The notes beneath the pieces were generated by a model. That model had not been told where the DNA came from. It saw nothing but the letters and a program-made list of their open reading frames with translations, and did not search any database. Of a DNA stretch of 64,000 bases, positions 1-9,785 are shown one piece after another; within the stretch, counting starts at the first letter, position 1, and every line of letters begins with the position of its first letter. Location of the stretch: NCBI GenBank assembly GCA_010015655.1, contig ML976705.1:194717-258716 (forward strand). Reading direction: 5' to 3'. The translations under genes and the position numbers were made by a program. The DNA is from Bimuria novae-zelandiae CBS 107.79. Taxonomy: Eukaryota > Ascomycota > Dothideomycetes > Pleosporales > Didymosphaeriaceae.

Positions 1-734
1 TTTGGTTATTAAGCAGAATATCGTTATCAGGAGAGAGCCAAGCCACTGTATCATGGGTTCATGTCTGGTCCCTGCATGGTTCCGACCGCCCCGCAGTGCA
101 AGCTTTTGTTGCGCAACGCTCCTGTTACTTATCAACAGCTGGTTCGCGACTAGTATCTACGCCAACGGTGTTTGGATCCGAGCCGCGCACACATCATGGC
201 CTCAACGACTATCCATGTTGGACCTCGATTTTGCGCGAGTCGGGGCAGGCCTAGGCTTGGATTCGATAACGTATATGAGTAGGACGTGGCCAACTATCAG
301 CACAAGCACCTCGGGTGACTTTCCACGTCTCGTCTGCAGTCGCAACTAGTCATCTCATGTGATGCGGATGTCTAACAGTGCAAGTGCTCACTATCAATGC
401 TGTCGGTCCGTTCAGGCTGCAGAACGAGTCGTGGTGCGCTTCAAGGTTTGGACAGGAGCCCCAAGCTTTGACGTCCTCTAGGAAACCCATACCTACCACC
501 GGATTACAGCAGCTCCGTTCGCACTGTTGATTGCAGCGCGACTTCTACATGAGATTGGCTGGTCATGCCAAAAATCAGTTCTTCTACGTCGTCTCGCAGT
601 GGTACTGCCCTTGAGCTTGCGCAAGTTAACAGAACCTTGCGTTGTGCATCGAGATCTGCATGCCCCTGGGCGCTAAATAGTCCCGCTAGGTGGCATCGGT
701 GCTACTCTTCCACGTGGTAGCGTATGACCGAAAG
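1..734. other. Left flank without a recognisable gene
   Basis: This stretch has normal base composition and lies outside the mariner element that starts at 737. One open frame of 115 codons (2-349, forward) has no recognisable motif and no coding signature I can defend. I see no intron-bearing gene, RNA gene or repeat here. Confidence 0.5.
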
Positions 735-736
735 TA

Positions 737-744
737 CAAGGGGG
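737..744 (+). repeat. Outer fragment of the mariner left terminal repeat
   Basis: CAAGGGGG, the first 8 bases of the mariner terminal repeat, next to the TA duplication at 735-736. The rest of the repeat lies 4.6 kb away at 5329-5370. Confidence 0.8.
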
Positions 745-746
745 TA

Positions 747-816
747 CTCGCCCCACACCCCAACCGGAGGTTGGCCCTGCGCAGCCCAACGTAACTTCGC
801 AGCCCAACGTAACTTT
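747..816 (+). repeat. Left terminal inverted repeat of the piggyBac-like element
   Basis: 70 bp, matching the reverse complement of 5259-5328 with two mismatches. It holds a short palindrome, CCAACCGGAGGTTGG, and two tandem copies of an 18 bp unit, CGCAGCCCAACGTAACTT, at its inner end. CpA sites are intact here although the interior of the element has lost most of them. Confidence 0.9.
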
Positions 817-1744
817 GTATAGAGAATCGAAATTAATCCAGTCTTTTGACAGCGTAGACTTCAATTATATAGGCTAATATATAGTGGAGTTGGTGTAGCA
901 AGTAGGGCAGGATCTACAGTTATCTCTCTAAGAGATAGGACCTATTAAGGCTAATTTTATAGGCTCTGCAAGTAGGCGTCCTTATACGTTTTTATAGCTT
1001 TTTAAGTAACCTTTTAAGCCTTAAGCTTTACATATTAATTAATTACTTATCGCGCTGCTTTAACGGTTACTATACTACCTTTTTATACTAGCCTTTTATC
1101 TTTAATCTACCTTTTTTAGCGTTGTTAAGCTGCTGCGGTAATATCTATAAGGTCGCGCTAGGCCAGCGCGAGACTATCGATTAGCAATTACGAGCTTTCT
1201 AGGAATTTTATAAGCCTCCTGCTTGATATATTGCTTCTCTCTAGGGCGCGCGACATTTTTTGATGCTGCCGCTGATATGCTATAGGTGTATTGGCGATAG
1301 GGCTCGAATCAACAGCGGATAGAACTAATAGGGATGGCGTCCAAATAGGTACTGACAGCTTTATGTAAACAAGCTCTAGATTAAATAGAAAGATCCTAGC
1401 TTTCTCCTAGGCGCTTAGGATTATGCTGCGCTTAAATATATCTATCTTAATCCTATGGATCGCATGTAGAAATTCGACTTTGTTAAAGTCTGTGTAGCCA
1501 GTTCGGGTGGCCATCTCTATAGCCTTTTTATAATTCTGTTTTAATGGCTGAAAACAGACGACGTCTAGAGGCTGCAGATAATATAATAAATATAGTAATA
1601 GTAAGAAGGGAAGTATTTTATAATTATCGCAGAACTATATAAACTTAATAGTAAAGTAGCTACTAAATCTATTAAATATAAGTAATTACTATGCGCCTTT
1701 CTGGCGCGCGCGCGTTTGTATTTTAAAGAACTTTAGCTACTTTA
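817..1744. other. AT-rich interior of the piggyBac-like element
   Basis: Non-coding, RIP-like sequence rich in TA dinucleotides with isolated GCGC islands. No coding remnant was recognised between the left terminal repeat and the solo LTR. Confidence 0.6.
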
Positions 1745-2162
1745 TATTAGGATCTAAACATGTATAGGACGCGGAGGACTAACGGGCCTTTAGTGGGGGT
1801 GACACCCAGCGGGGTTGCGCAACCGAGGTCACGTGATGTACCATCCAGCCAAGACAACACCAGCCATGGATGGCGACACCAGCCATGGATGGCAACAAGA
1901 CCTTGGATGGTACAGAAATCCTTATGTATATAAACCCACACGAATACCCTTATGGCATTCGTGTTCAACCTGTTTATCAATCTATCGTTTGGATCTGACT
2001 AAGCAACCTTGTTGATTTGATTGTGCTGTACACACCTTTGATACTAACGCCCTAGTGACAAGCGCAGGCTATCACTACGACCCTCTCCTGTCCTACTAGT
2101 ATTCCTGCCCGAGAACCAACCTTAGCCCCTTAGGGATTAGCTATCTCTTTGGGACCTTAACA
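1745..2162 (+). mobile_element. Solo LTR nested in the piggyBac-like element
   Basis: 418 bp ending in CTTAACA and starting TATTAGG, which I read as TGTTAGG after one G-to-A change. It is flanked by a perfect 5 bp target duplication CTTTA (1740-1744 and 2163-2167). A TATA-like TATATAAACC lies near 1925. The 3' part (GAGAACCAACC and following) resembles the ends of the direct repeats near 12.65 and 14.98 kb, so they may be one LTR family. No internal retroelement sequence remains, as expected after LTR-LTR recombination. Confidence 0.75.
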
Positions 2163-3025
2163 CTTTATTAAGATAGAGTTATTAGCGTATCCTAATATTA
2201 ATATAGCGATTATATAGCTATCAGGCAGCGCCGTATTTATATACTAGTAATAAAGGTGATTAATGGCCTATACAATAAGCATGGGTTCGAGCATCTCTCT
2301 ATTACTAGAAATTAATTTAATACTTATAATATAATCGCGCGACGTCTCTAACGCAGAGATATAGGGATAATTAAACTCTATAGTAATAATCTATTAATTA
2401 CTACTAACGCCTATGCGGAAGCCAGTTTCGTCTATATTATAGGTGTCTGATAGGGTGACGCCGTAGGTGTATATCACCTTTTTAAGCTTAATAAAATAAT
2501 AGCTGTAAGCTTTAAACGTTGCTATTACTGTATAATTAATATGCTACGACTTCTGCTTTATACGGCGATAGTCTAGATTTCTTAATAGCTATCGCGATAG
2601 CTAGTCCTTACTAAGTAAGGGAGCTCTGCTATCGGGGTGCGCGCGATTAAGGATATATTAAGTAGCACTTTTTAACTATCCCCCGCACTGTCAAAATCTG
2701 CCACAAACGACGCGCCAATCAGCGTCTAGTCGATCTCAACACCAAATTTGAATTGTGATAACGGCAATTTTTATTTTATAGCCAAAATCGACCTCTTTCG
2801 AAATTACTAGCATATGTAAATATGCTAAATCCTGCGTCTACCGTCAGCAACGATCCTGACTTTATAAAATACACAAAATACTTACAAAAACGAGGTGTTT
2901 TACCTAACTTACTATCCACGCCGCCACCGCAATAGAGACCTCTCGAAATTAATAACCTACGTACTTTTGGAGTCGCTAATTTACCTAAGGGTACTAACAG
3001 AGGCTCTCTAATTACCCTCTTTAAC
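2163..3025. other. AT-rich interior of the piggyBac-like element
   Basis: RIP-like sequence between the solo LTR and the transposase remnant. From about 2700 the base composition is closer to normal, perhaps the 5' leader of the transposase. No confident coding match. Confidence 0.5.
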
Positions 3026-4800
3026 TTGTTTTTTAACGCCGAGGTTATAGAGCAGATTGCACACTTTACTAACGATTGCGCTGCTCATGCGCACCCTCAG
3101 CTGCCCTCCGCGAGAGGCTGGATACCTACGTCGCCAGGAGAGCTGTATACGTACTTTGCAATTGTCGTATATATGGCCGTCCACAGAGAGCCGTCGCTGG
3201 CAGAATATTGGAGTCGCGGTTACAAAAACGCGCCTACTTACAAGCTCAACGACTTCATGGGCTGTACGCGCTGGCACCAGCTAGATCGCTACCTGTACAC
3301 TGCGGAAGTTAGTCAGACTTTTCAGTCACCTTTTGGCAGGGTGTGGGATCTCTCAGAGCTCCTCCGCGCGCGCTCTCTGCAGTACTAGCGCCCTAGCAAG
3401 CACCTCTACGTTAATAAGGCTATTGCCAGATTTACTAGACGTGCTAGCGAGGTGGTAATTATTAAGACAAAGCCTATACCTAAGGGCTTTAAAATCTAGT
3501 GTCTAGCAAACGATAGAGTCGTCCTGAACTAGTTATTTTATGCTAGAGGCAAAGGCCGCGGCCCTATTAATTTACTAACCTTTACTAACGCTGACGCGCA
3601 GGCTTTTACACCTATAAAGTTAGTACCTATTGCTCTCGTCCTCGCCGTTGACGCTGATAGTCAGCGCCTTTTTCCGTCGGGTCTCTATATTGTGTGGGAC
3701 GATAATCTGTTTAACACTATACCCATGCTTAAATACCTACGGTGGCAAGGCGTGGGTTACGCAGGGACGGTCCAGACGACTAAAATAACAACTAAAAAGA
3801 CTTTTAAAGACGCTACGCGCGTGGAGTTGCAAGCCGAGGACGTTAGCGTCAAAGGGCGCGCCCGCCAGAAGGTGGCAAAGGAGCGCTTTTCGAGCAGCCT
3901 TATGCGTCTGAAAACGCAGTTTACAAAGCACATAGAGTGGGGAGAGATTAGATGGGACTTGTCAAAGAGCGGAGAAGTCCTACAGGCAGCGTGGAGAGAT
4001 AATCAGGTCGTCCTTTTTGCCTCTACCATCGTAGAGCGTAAGTTTGTTGTCTTAACACTATGGCCTTGGCACGCTGACGATAGTCGCCACTAGCGATCCA
4101 GGTCATTATAAAGCTCCGCCAACGCTCTAAAATGAGCCAAAACAATAAGGGGATCTTTGAAAAAGCCTTTGGCAACAAGCCTGTAAGGCTGCTGGGCATA
4201 CCGCAGATGATTAACGACTACAATTATTATAAAACTAAGGTTAATCGCTTTAATTAGACGAAGGCGTATTACTCGACCTAGCAAGTTAAGTGTCGTACCT
4301 AGCAACCTTTACTCTACTTTCTACTTAACCTAACGCTTAATAACGCGTACAGGCTATCCTTATACTCTAACGCTGCCGCCGCTAAAAGGAGCAGCCACAA
4401 AAGGTTCCTATACGACCTTATTAAGCAGCTTTTCGACCGCGGGACGCGTCTCTGCAACGCAGGAGCAAAGCGCAAGAGATTAGACGACGTCGTTGTTGCT
4501 GAGGAGAGCTCCTATCGCTCCGCAAACCTGTATAAACAGGCAAAGACTTGTGTACTTTGTGCGGAGCGTGGGCGACGCCAGCACAAGTCTCAGCCTCCCA
4601 GGGTAGCTCTGGGTCACGTTTAAGGCAATTTACAGTCTCCTCGACCTCCTCAGCGTACTCCGCGTACGCGCTTTGGGTGTAGTCTCTGCCAACTACCTAT
4701 GTGTAGGCCTGAAGTACGCCCTGAGTGCTGGCAGGAGCACCTCCGCCGACTGCAAATAATTAAGTCAATTAACACCACTAAGAGCTTAATTATTAAGTAA
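3026..4800 (+). pseudogene. piggyBac-type transposase, decayed
   Basis: One forward frame runs from about 3026 to 4093 and is broken by TAG codons near 3386, 3497 and 3530. At least the last two stand where the family has Trp (KGFKI-stop-CLAN and VVLN-stop-LF), so TGG became TAG. The piggyBac signature DDNLFNTIPMLKYL follows at about 3701. Near 4095-4125 the reading frame shifts and continues to the stop at 4798-4800. That part has the family's late motif (PQMINDYNYY, then a Q/W-rich stretch and PLLYFLLNLTLNNAY) and a C-terminal cysteine-rich tail with three visible Cys pairs (CVLC, CSLC, CRPEVRPEC). The gene cannot make a functional enzyme. Confidence 0.75.
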
Positions 4801-5258
4801 TTTAAGTTAAGTACGAGTAAAAATGCAGATTGTATAAGAATCTACAGCCAAACTTCATAAATCTCGGTGTTTATGCAGAATCGGAGCTATCGTCCGATTG
4901 GCCACTAGCAAGAAGTCCGCCTGTGGCAGATTTTGACAGTGCGGGGGATAGTATAAGGCATAGCATGCTAATAGTGTCGTAGCGACGTATATATGACTTT
5001 AGCGCTTTATCCTGGGTCTCTAAGAGTCGTAGATTCGTGCCGCTGCGGTCATGGTGGCTGATCTGGCCTCTAGCGCGCGCTCGAAGTCGCGAAATAGGCA
5101 CGCTCTATTTGCGTGCTGCAGCTGCAAAATTGGGTATTTCTAAGCTAGAAAAACTAGAGAGATAATTAGAGATACGCTACTTAATTTTATAGCTCTCGCT
5201 ATAATATTTAGGCATAGTTATAGGTTATTTATTAAGAAAATAGAAAAATCCGCGATAA
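4801..5258. other. 3' non-coding part of the piggyBac-like element
   Basis: Moderately AT-rich sequence between the transposase remnant and the right terminal repeat. A 76-codon reverse open frame (4871-5101) has no recognisable features and is probably chance. Confidence 0.5.
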
Positions 5259-5328
5259 AAAGTTACGTTAGGCTGCGAAGTTACGTTGGGCTGCGCAGGG
5301 CCAACCTCCGGTTGGCGTGTGGGGCGAG
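5259..5328 (-). repeat. Right terminal inverted repeat of the piggyBac-like element
   Basis: Reverse-complement match to 747-816, 68 of 70 positions. It is followed by TA (5329-5330) and then the rest of the mariner left terminal repeat. Confidence 0.9.
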
Positions 5329-5370
5329 TAACATGAGCGGCAGAACACCCTCCCTGCTAGCGCGGTGGCA
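5329..5370 (+). repeat. Inner part of the mariner left terminal repeat
   Basis: Completes the 8 bases at 737-744 into a 50 bp repeat. It pairs with 6615-6664, including the core CAGAACACCCTCCCTGCTAG. The positions next to the junction read TAACATGAGCG where the right copy reads TGGCATGAGCG. Confidence 0.85.
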
Positions 5371-5484
5371 ATTACCACCTGACAAATGCCCTCGAAAGCG
5401 CTAGAACACTGCTTTTGTATATAAAATACCACTTCTAAGGATGTAAAGTATTTATCTCGACATCTCTTTGTTAGGCATCTCTTT

Positions 5485-6582
5485 ATGCCAAACCTCATCC
5501 GCCGCCCGCGAAATCGCACCGATGCTGTATACAAGGACCCCCTTAGGCCTCCTGGTACTTGACTTACCTACCGTGAGAGAGACCACATTTTCTCTCTGTA
5601 TCATTTTGGAGGATGGACTCATCTTAAGATTGCGGTAACCCTTCGTCTTTCTCGAGGCACAGTAACAACCGCAATCCACTCTATGTGCGAGACACCTACA
5701 AAGCCGAAAGGACGGAAGCCAAATCTGAATACTCCCCTCCGCCAAAGGCTTGTACGTAGGGCAACACAGGATGCCTTCCATCGTCGCCTTACCTATGAAG
5801 AGGTAGCCTCTCTTGAAGGCATTTCTGCATGTAAAAGGTCTCTCACAGCTGCATTTGAGAAGGAGAGGTTTCATCGCCGGGTCACTACAGAGAAGCCTCT
5901 TCTTACTGAAAGACATATGCAGACAAGGCTGGCCTTTGCGGAGGCACACAAAGATTGGACAAAAGAAATGTGGAGAAGGGTTGTGTGGACAGATGAAGCT
6001 TCCTTCTGTACAGGCGGCTTTGGGACAGTATACGTCACTCGTCTACCTGAGGAGAAATACTTTCCTGCTTGCTGTATACCAAAGTTCAAAGGATATAGCA
6101 GTTGGATGGTGCACGGGAGCATCTCTGGGTGGGGAGGTAAAGGCAAGCTAATTGTCTTTGAAAGGGAGTGGGGATCTGTCACGCAATGGGTGTATCAACA
6201 AAGGGTTCTTCCTTGGGTATATTACTTGCTGCACTTTACTGCTCACCATCTCTCTAACCCGTGGAGAGTAGCTATCTTGATGGAGGATGGAGCTTCTTCT
6301 CACAAAGCAAAGACGACACAAAAGATGCACCAAGAATCAGGAGTTCAATTCCGCTTTGCATGGCCTGCAAACTCCCCTGATTTGAACCCCATTAAGAACG
6401 TGTGGAGACTCCTACAGTATCGCGTTGGCAAGAGGTTCCCTCATACAGATGAGGAGGTAAGGCGTTATGTAGAGGAAGAATGGGAGAAAATAGAGGAGAA
6501 GGACTTTCTCAAGTATATTGATGAGATGCCTGCACGAATACAGGCTGTAATCGCTGCAAGAGGTGGCCAAACAAAGTATTAG
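5485..6582 (+). pseudogene. Tc1/mariner transposase with one early stop
   Basis: A single forward frame from ATG 5485 to TAG 6580-6582 (366 codons including the stop) is broken only by TGA at 5560-5562 (codon 26), just before the helix-turn-helix region. The segment that follows (YRERDHIFSLYHFGGW, then LRLSRGTV) is the family's DNA-binding part. An internal ATG at 5683 opens 299 uninterrupted codons without it. In that numbering D104 (WTDEAS) and D202 (MEDGASSH) fit the first two catalytic acids. The motif SPDLNPIKNVW has Lys238 where Tc1-type enzymes have the third acid (NPIE). The protein is close to intact but is probably inactive. Confidence 0.75.
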
Positions 6583-6614
6583 ATAATGTATTATATTTAG
6601 TATCGTAAATTCTG

Positions 6615-6664
6615 TGCCACCGCACTAGCAGGGAGGGTGTTCTGGCGCTCATGCCACCCCCTTG
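6615..6664 (-). repeat. Right terminal inverted repeat of the mariner element
   Basis: 50 bp, pairing with the split left repeat, directly followed by the TA duplication at 6665-6666. Confidence 0.9.
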
Positions 6665-6666
6665 TA

Positions 6667-7090
6667 TGGTTTGAAGCATCTTCAGCGAATCAGATCCGTC
6701 GCGGAATATGCTCCGATCAAACCCACGGGAAGAAGCCATAATGTGTCCCAAGAGAATGTGAACAATCATTTCCGTCAAAGCAAGACAGGCGCCAATGTAA
6801 CGTGCGTCTCATGCATATTCACGTCATTAGTTAGGTTGCCTAGGGGAACCCTGCGCGTTTCCTTTTCACTTTTTCTCGCGACCGAAAATGTTCCATTTGA
6901 GAGTGCATCTTTCTGCTTCACCTCGTGTGCGAACGTCAGGCTACATTGTGGCTGCATAAGTCCTTTTCTTGGGCAGCACCCCCAGTTTTGATCTCCACAG
7001 AGCACATCACGAAACACTCAGCTCTCGCTACTTTCATTTTCACCATCTGGCCTTTCTTTTGCCAGCGGTCACCTAAAGTCGTGCACCAGC
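6667..7090 (+). other. Upstream region of the rhodopsin-domain gene
   Basis: Normal composition, no gene. It would contain the promoter and 5' leader of the gene starting at 7091; pyrimidine-rich tracts occur around 7030-7070. The mariner element ends only 427 bp upstream of that start codon. Confidence 0.5.
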
Positions 7091-8525
7091 ATGGCGTTTG
7101 GGAAATCTACACCAAAGCCAGGCCAACCGAATAGATTCCCGCCACCGAATTTTGTCAACCCAACAACACGTGTTCCGATCGTACTTGGCCTTACAATATC
7201 AACATGCATACTTGTGCTGTTGCTGACAGGCGGGAGAATATATTCGCGGGTTCACCTTCGAAAAGGCTGTGGAGTGGATGACTGTATGATAATGGCTGCC
7301 GCGATCTTGGGTGTTACACTTACTAGCCTGGGCGCTTCAATGTGCCTCTACGGTTTAGGCTATCATTTATGGGACTTGAGGCCAGAATGGCAGGAACCCT
7401 ATTACAAGGTGAGTGGTATCTACACGGACGATTTCACACCTGTGTGCACTTTGCATTTGGCACAGAACAATACGTCTGCAAACTTTTAACGCGGCAGTAC
7501 TGCTAGCTGACTGGATTGCGTGTAATAGATCGGCTTCTATTTTTCGTTGGTATACCCGCTCTGTGTCGGCCTGACAAAGATGTCGATCTGCCAGACGTAT
7601 CTCCGCATCTTTCCATCGCAAACAAGCCACAAGTTTTCGCATTCCATGACCGCTTTCGTCGCCGCATACATGCTCACGTGCGTCATTCTTCTATTCACGC
7701 AATGTCGCCCTCTGGAAGGATACTGGCGCAAGGACGTCGAGATCCACTGCGTCAACATGCACGAAAACATGATCGCTATCGGTGCCATTAACACACTCAC
7801 GGACTTCATTGTCTACCTCTGGCCCGCGCAATATCTGTGGCGCATCCAGCTGCCGCTCAAACAGCGAATGGGTCTAGTCTTCGTGTTCACGTGCGGCCTA
7901 GTCGTCTGCATCGCTGGAGTCTCTCGTAGGTCAATCCCTGGGCACAAATGGAGGTGTTCTTGTTGAGCGAAGAAACACTCATTATTTCGAAAGAAACACC
8001 CTGAATATCTAGCCTTTCCCTACGGTCTGACGCTGACTTTGTTTCCGCTTCATAGGCCTCGTCTACCTCAACCGCTACTTTACTAATATTGACTTGCTCT
8101 GGGACGCAGCAGCTACCACCTCGGTCGCCATCGTCGAAGTGAACATCGGCATCGTATGCGGATGTCTGCCATGCGTTAAGCCGCTCCTTAGTCGGCTCCT
8201 GCCCTCAATGTTCAACTCCCACCGCCGTACCTCACGAAATACGATTATTAGTCCAACTTTCGCAAAATCGTATCGCTTCCGAGACATGTCAGCGCGGCAA
8301 GTGAACAAGAGCAGTTCCGTGTCTGCGCTACGGGAGAGGACGCTGGAGGATTTGGAAGAAGAAAATAATGATAGGGCAAGCGCGCATTCTACGAGGCTGG
8401 TCTTGGATTATGAAGGGAGGGGGAGAGTCGAAGTGGGGCAAAAGGATAGTAGTAGGATGCCGGTTAATGGGATTGTGGTGGATCAGACGGTCAGCGTGGA
8501 GGAGAGCTGGCTCCCGCATGTTTAA
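7091..8525 (+). CDS. PTH11/SAT4-like rhodopsin-domain integral membrane protein
   Basis: Three exons, 7091-7408, 7529-7925 and 8056-8525, join in frame to 394 residues. Intron 1 (GTGAGT...AATAG) and intron 2 (GTAGGT...CATAG) both have a branch-like CTGAC before the acceptor. The product is a multi-pass plasma membrane protein. It has the marks of the fungal rhodopsin-domain family: an early LTGGRIYSR-type first helix boundary, GCGVDDCMIM, then LVYPLCVGLTKMSI with YLRIF, and RLVYLNRYF followed by a WD and VEVNIGIVCGCLP. The tail from about residue 300 is cytosolic-looking and charged. The family includes PTH11-like receptors and cluster-associated SAT4 proteins; the ligand here is unknown. No RIP damage is visible although transposons lie on both sides. 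Confidence 0.85.
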
Positions 8526-8677
8526 TTCTGCGACATTAATACAGATTCAGAAATTATCTCACCACGGTTTAACACCGTAGTCTACGAGTGTCCGCTAAAT
8601 ATCATGCATTGCCTTAAGGCGCTTGGCGGGTGCGCGAAGTAGCTGCCGAACAAGTGTTAGACTAGAACTGTAAATAA

Positions 8678-8703
8678 GGGCCTGTTCGGTGGCCGCAATC
8701 TCA
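8678..8703 (+). repeat. Left 26 bp inverted repeat of the block
   Basis: Perfect reverse-complement match to 26356-26381. It lies 152 bp downstream of the rhodopsin-domain gene stop codon. Confidence 0.85.
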
Positions 8704-9532
8704 TTTCGTGATCTCGGACGGTTATGGTAAGGCGCTAGCGTGGAATGTTTTATGCGGCTAGCCACACTAAATCTTCTATACCCCTACTTTTAACGTACTA
8801 AATTTAAGCTTAGACTTAATAATTACGTAAACTTATTTTGTTTTATTACTACTATAGCAAGCCCTACTAAATCTACTTAAGATAGGTTGTAAGAACTTTT
8901 ATAGAGTTAGATGCTAGCCTTATTATAGATATCTATATAGACTCTAATATCCTTTATATTATTACTAACGCCTAAGAGTAGCTAAAATCGTAGTTTTTAA
9001 ATACTATAAATAATAGAGGAGCTCTTAATTTCGCTAGTTAAGTAGGTAGTAGACTATAGCTAATATACTAATACTAGTTATAAGCCCTTCGCATGGCATA
9101 TAGCTATTATAAGGATATTTATAGTCTCTTTACTAGTTAGTATAATCTCTACGTAATAGGCTAAGAATTAGTATAATAGCTATAAATTAAATTAATAGAT
9201 TTAGTAAGAGTTAAATAACCTCTCTAGATTGACTATAAATAAGTTTAGTATTATTGTTAGTAATAAGAAGGTTTTAAACGCTTATTTAATGCGTATTCAG
9301 AGGCTTAAAAGTTATATATAAAAAATTTCTAAAATATAAATATTTATTAGTAATATTTTAATAGCGTTTTAGATAATAGCGCTAATGGCAAAAAATATTA
9401 ATTAGTTAATTATTTTATTAGTTAAGTAATACAACTTTATTATTACTACGGATACAAATAATAATAGGGCGTTTTTAAAGATCCTTAAAAGGCGCGTAAT
9501 ATTATTAAAAAAAATTTATAAAAATATAATTA
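8704..9532. other. RIP-degraded left arm of the block
   Basis: Very AT-rich, saturated with TA dinucleotides. Reading TAG/TAA as former CAG/CAA gives fragments of open frame near 9080-9330, but I recognise no family. Confidence 0.4.
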
Positions 9533-9534
9533 TA

Positions 9535-9576
9535 ACGTGTCTGGCAAGCGAGCTGCGCAGGCAAGCGAGCTGCGCA
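9535..9576 (+). repeat. Left Fot1 terminal repeat with a 17 bp duplication
   Basis: Bases 9535-9559 match the right end in reverse complement. Bases 9560-9576 repeat 9543-9559 exactly. Confidence 0.85.
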
Positions 9577-9785
9577 CCCTATCAACTTTTCGTAATATAT
9601 TACTTTTTAACTATAATAGCTTAACTAACTACTTTTTAATCGCCCTATAACAAAGCTAATATTCTCCTTACTATCTTAGCTATTAACTAAAATTAAATTT
9701 AAAGTAAAAGACGCGCTACTACTATCTATAGGGTTTTTAAAAGTATACTACGTAGTTAATGCGCCTAAATCGCTACACGACGCGA

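Larger units (their letters stand above)
747..5328 (+). mobile_element. piggyBac-like DNA transposon, RIP-degraded
   Basis: A 4.6 kb element bounded by 70 bp inverted repeats (747-816 and 5259-5328) that match at 68 of 70 positions. It sits inside the left terminal repeat of the mariner element. Both junctions show only TA as duplicated target (745-746 and 5329-5330); known piggyBac elements duplicate TTAA. The interior is very AT-rich with TA-dominated dinucleotides, typical of RIP, and codes for a broken transposase at about 3026-4800 with piggyBac (DDE_Tnp_1_7) landmarks. A solo LTR (1745-2162) is inserted in its left half. Confidence 0.8.
737..6664 (+). mobile_element. Tc1/mariner-type DNA transposon, split by a nested element
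   Basis: The outer ends are inverted copies starting CAAGGGGGT, flanked by TA on both sides (735-736 and 6665-6666), the usual Tc1/mariner target duplication. The right terminal repeat is 6615-6664 (50 bp). The left copy is broken after 8 bases (737-744) and resumes at 5329-5370. Removing the insert 747-5328 plus one TA restores a 50 bp left repeat that differs from the right one at only about four positions. Without the insert the element is about 1.3 kb and holds a single transposase gene (5485-6582). Base composition is near that of host genes, so this copy has been mutated little. Confidence 0.85.

Noticed and set aside
1..349. 115-codon open frame at the left edge
   Set aside because: No recognisable features, normal-chance length, and no intron or start context that supports it.
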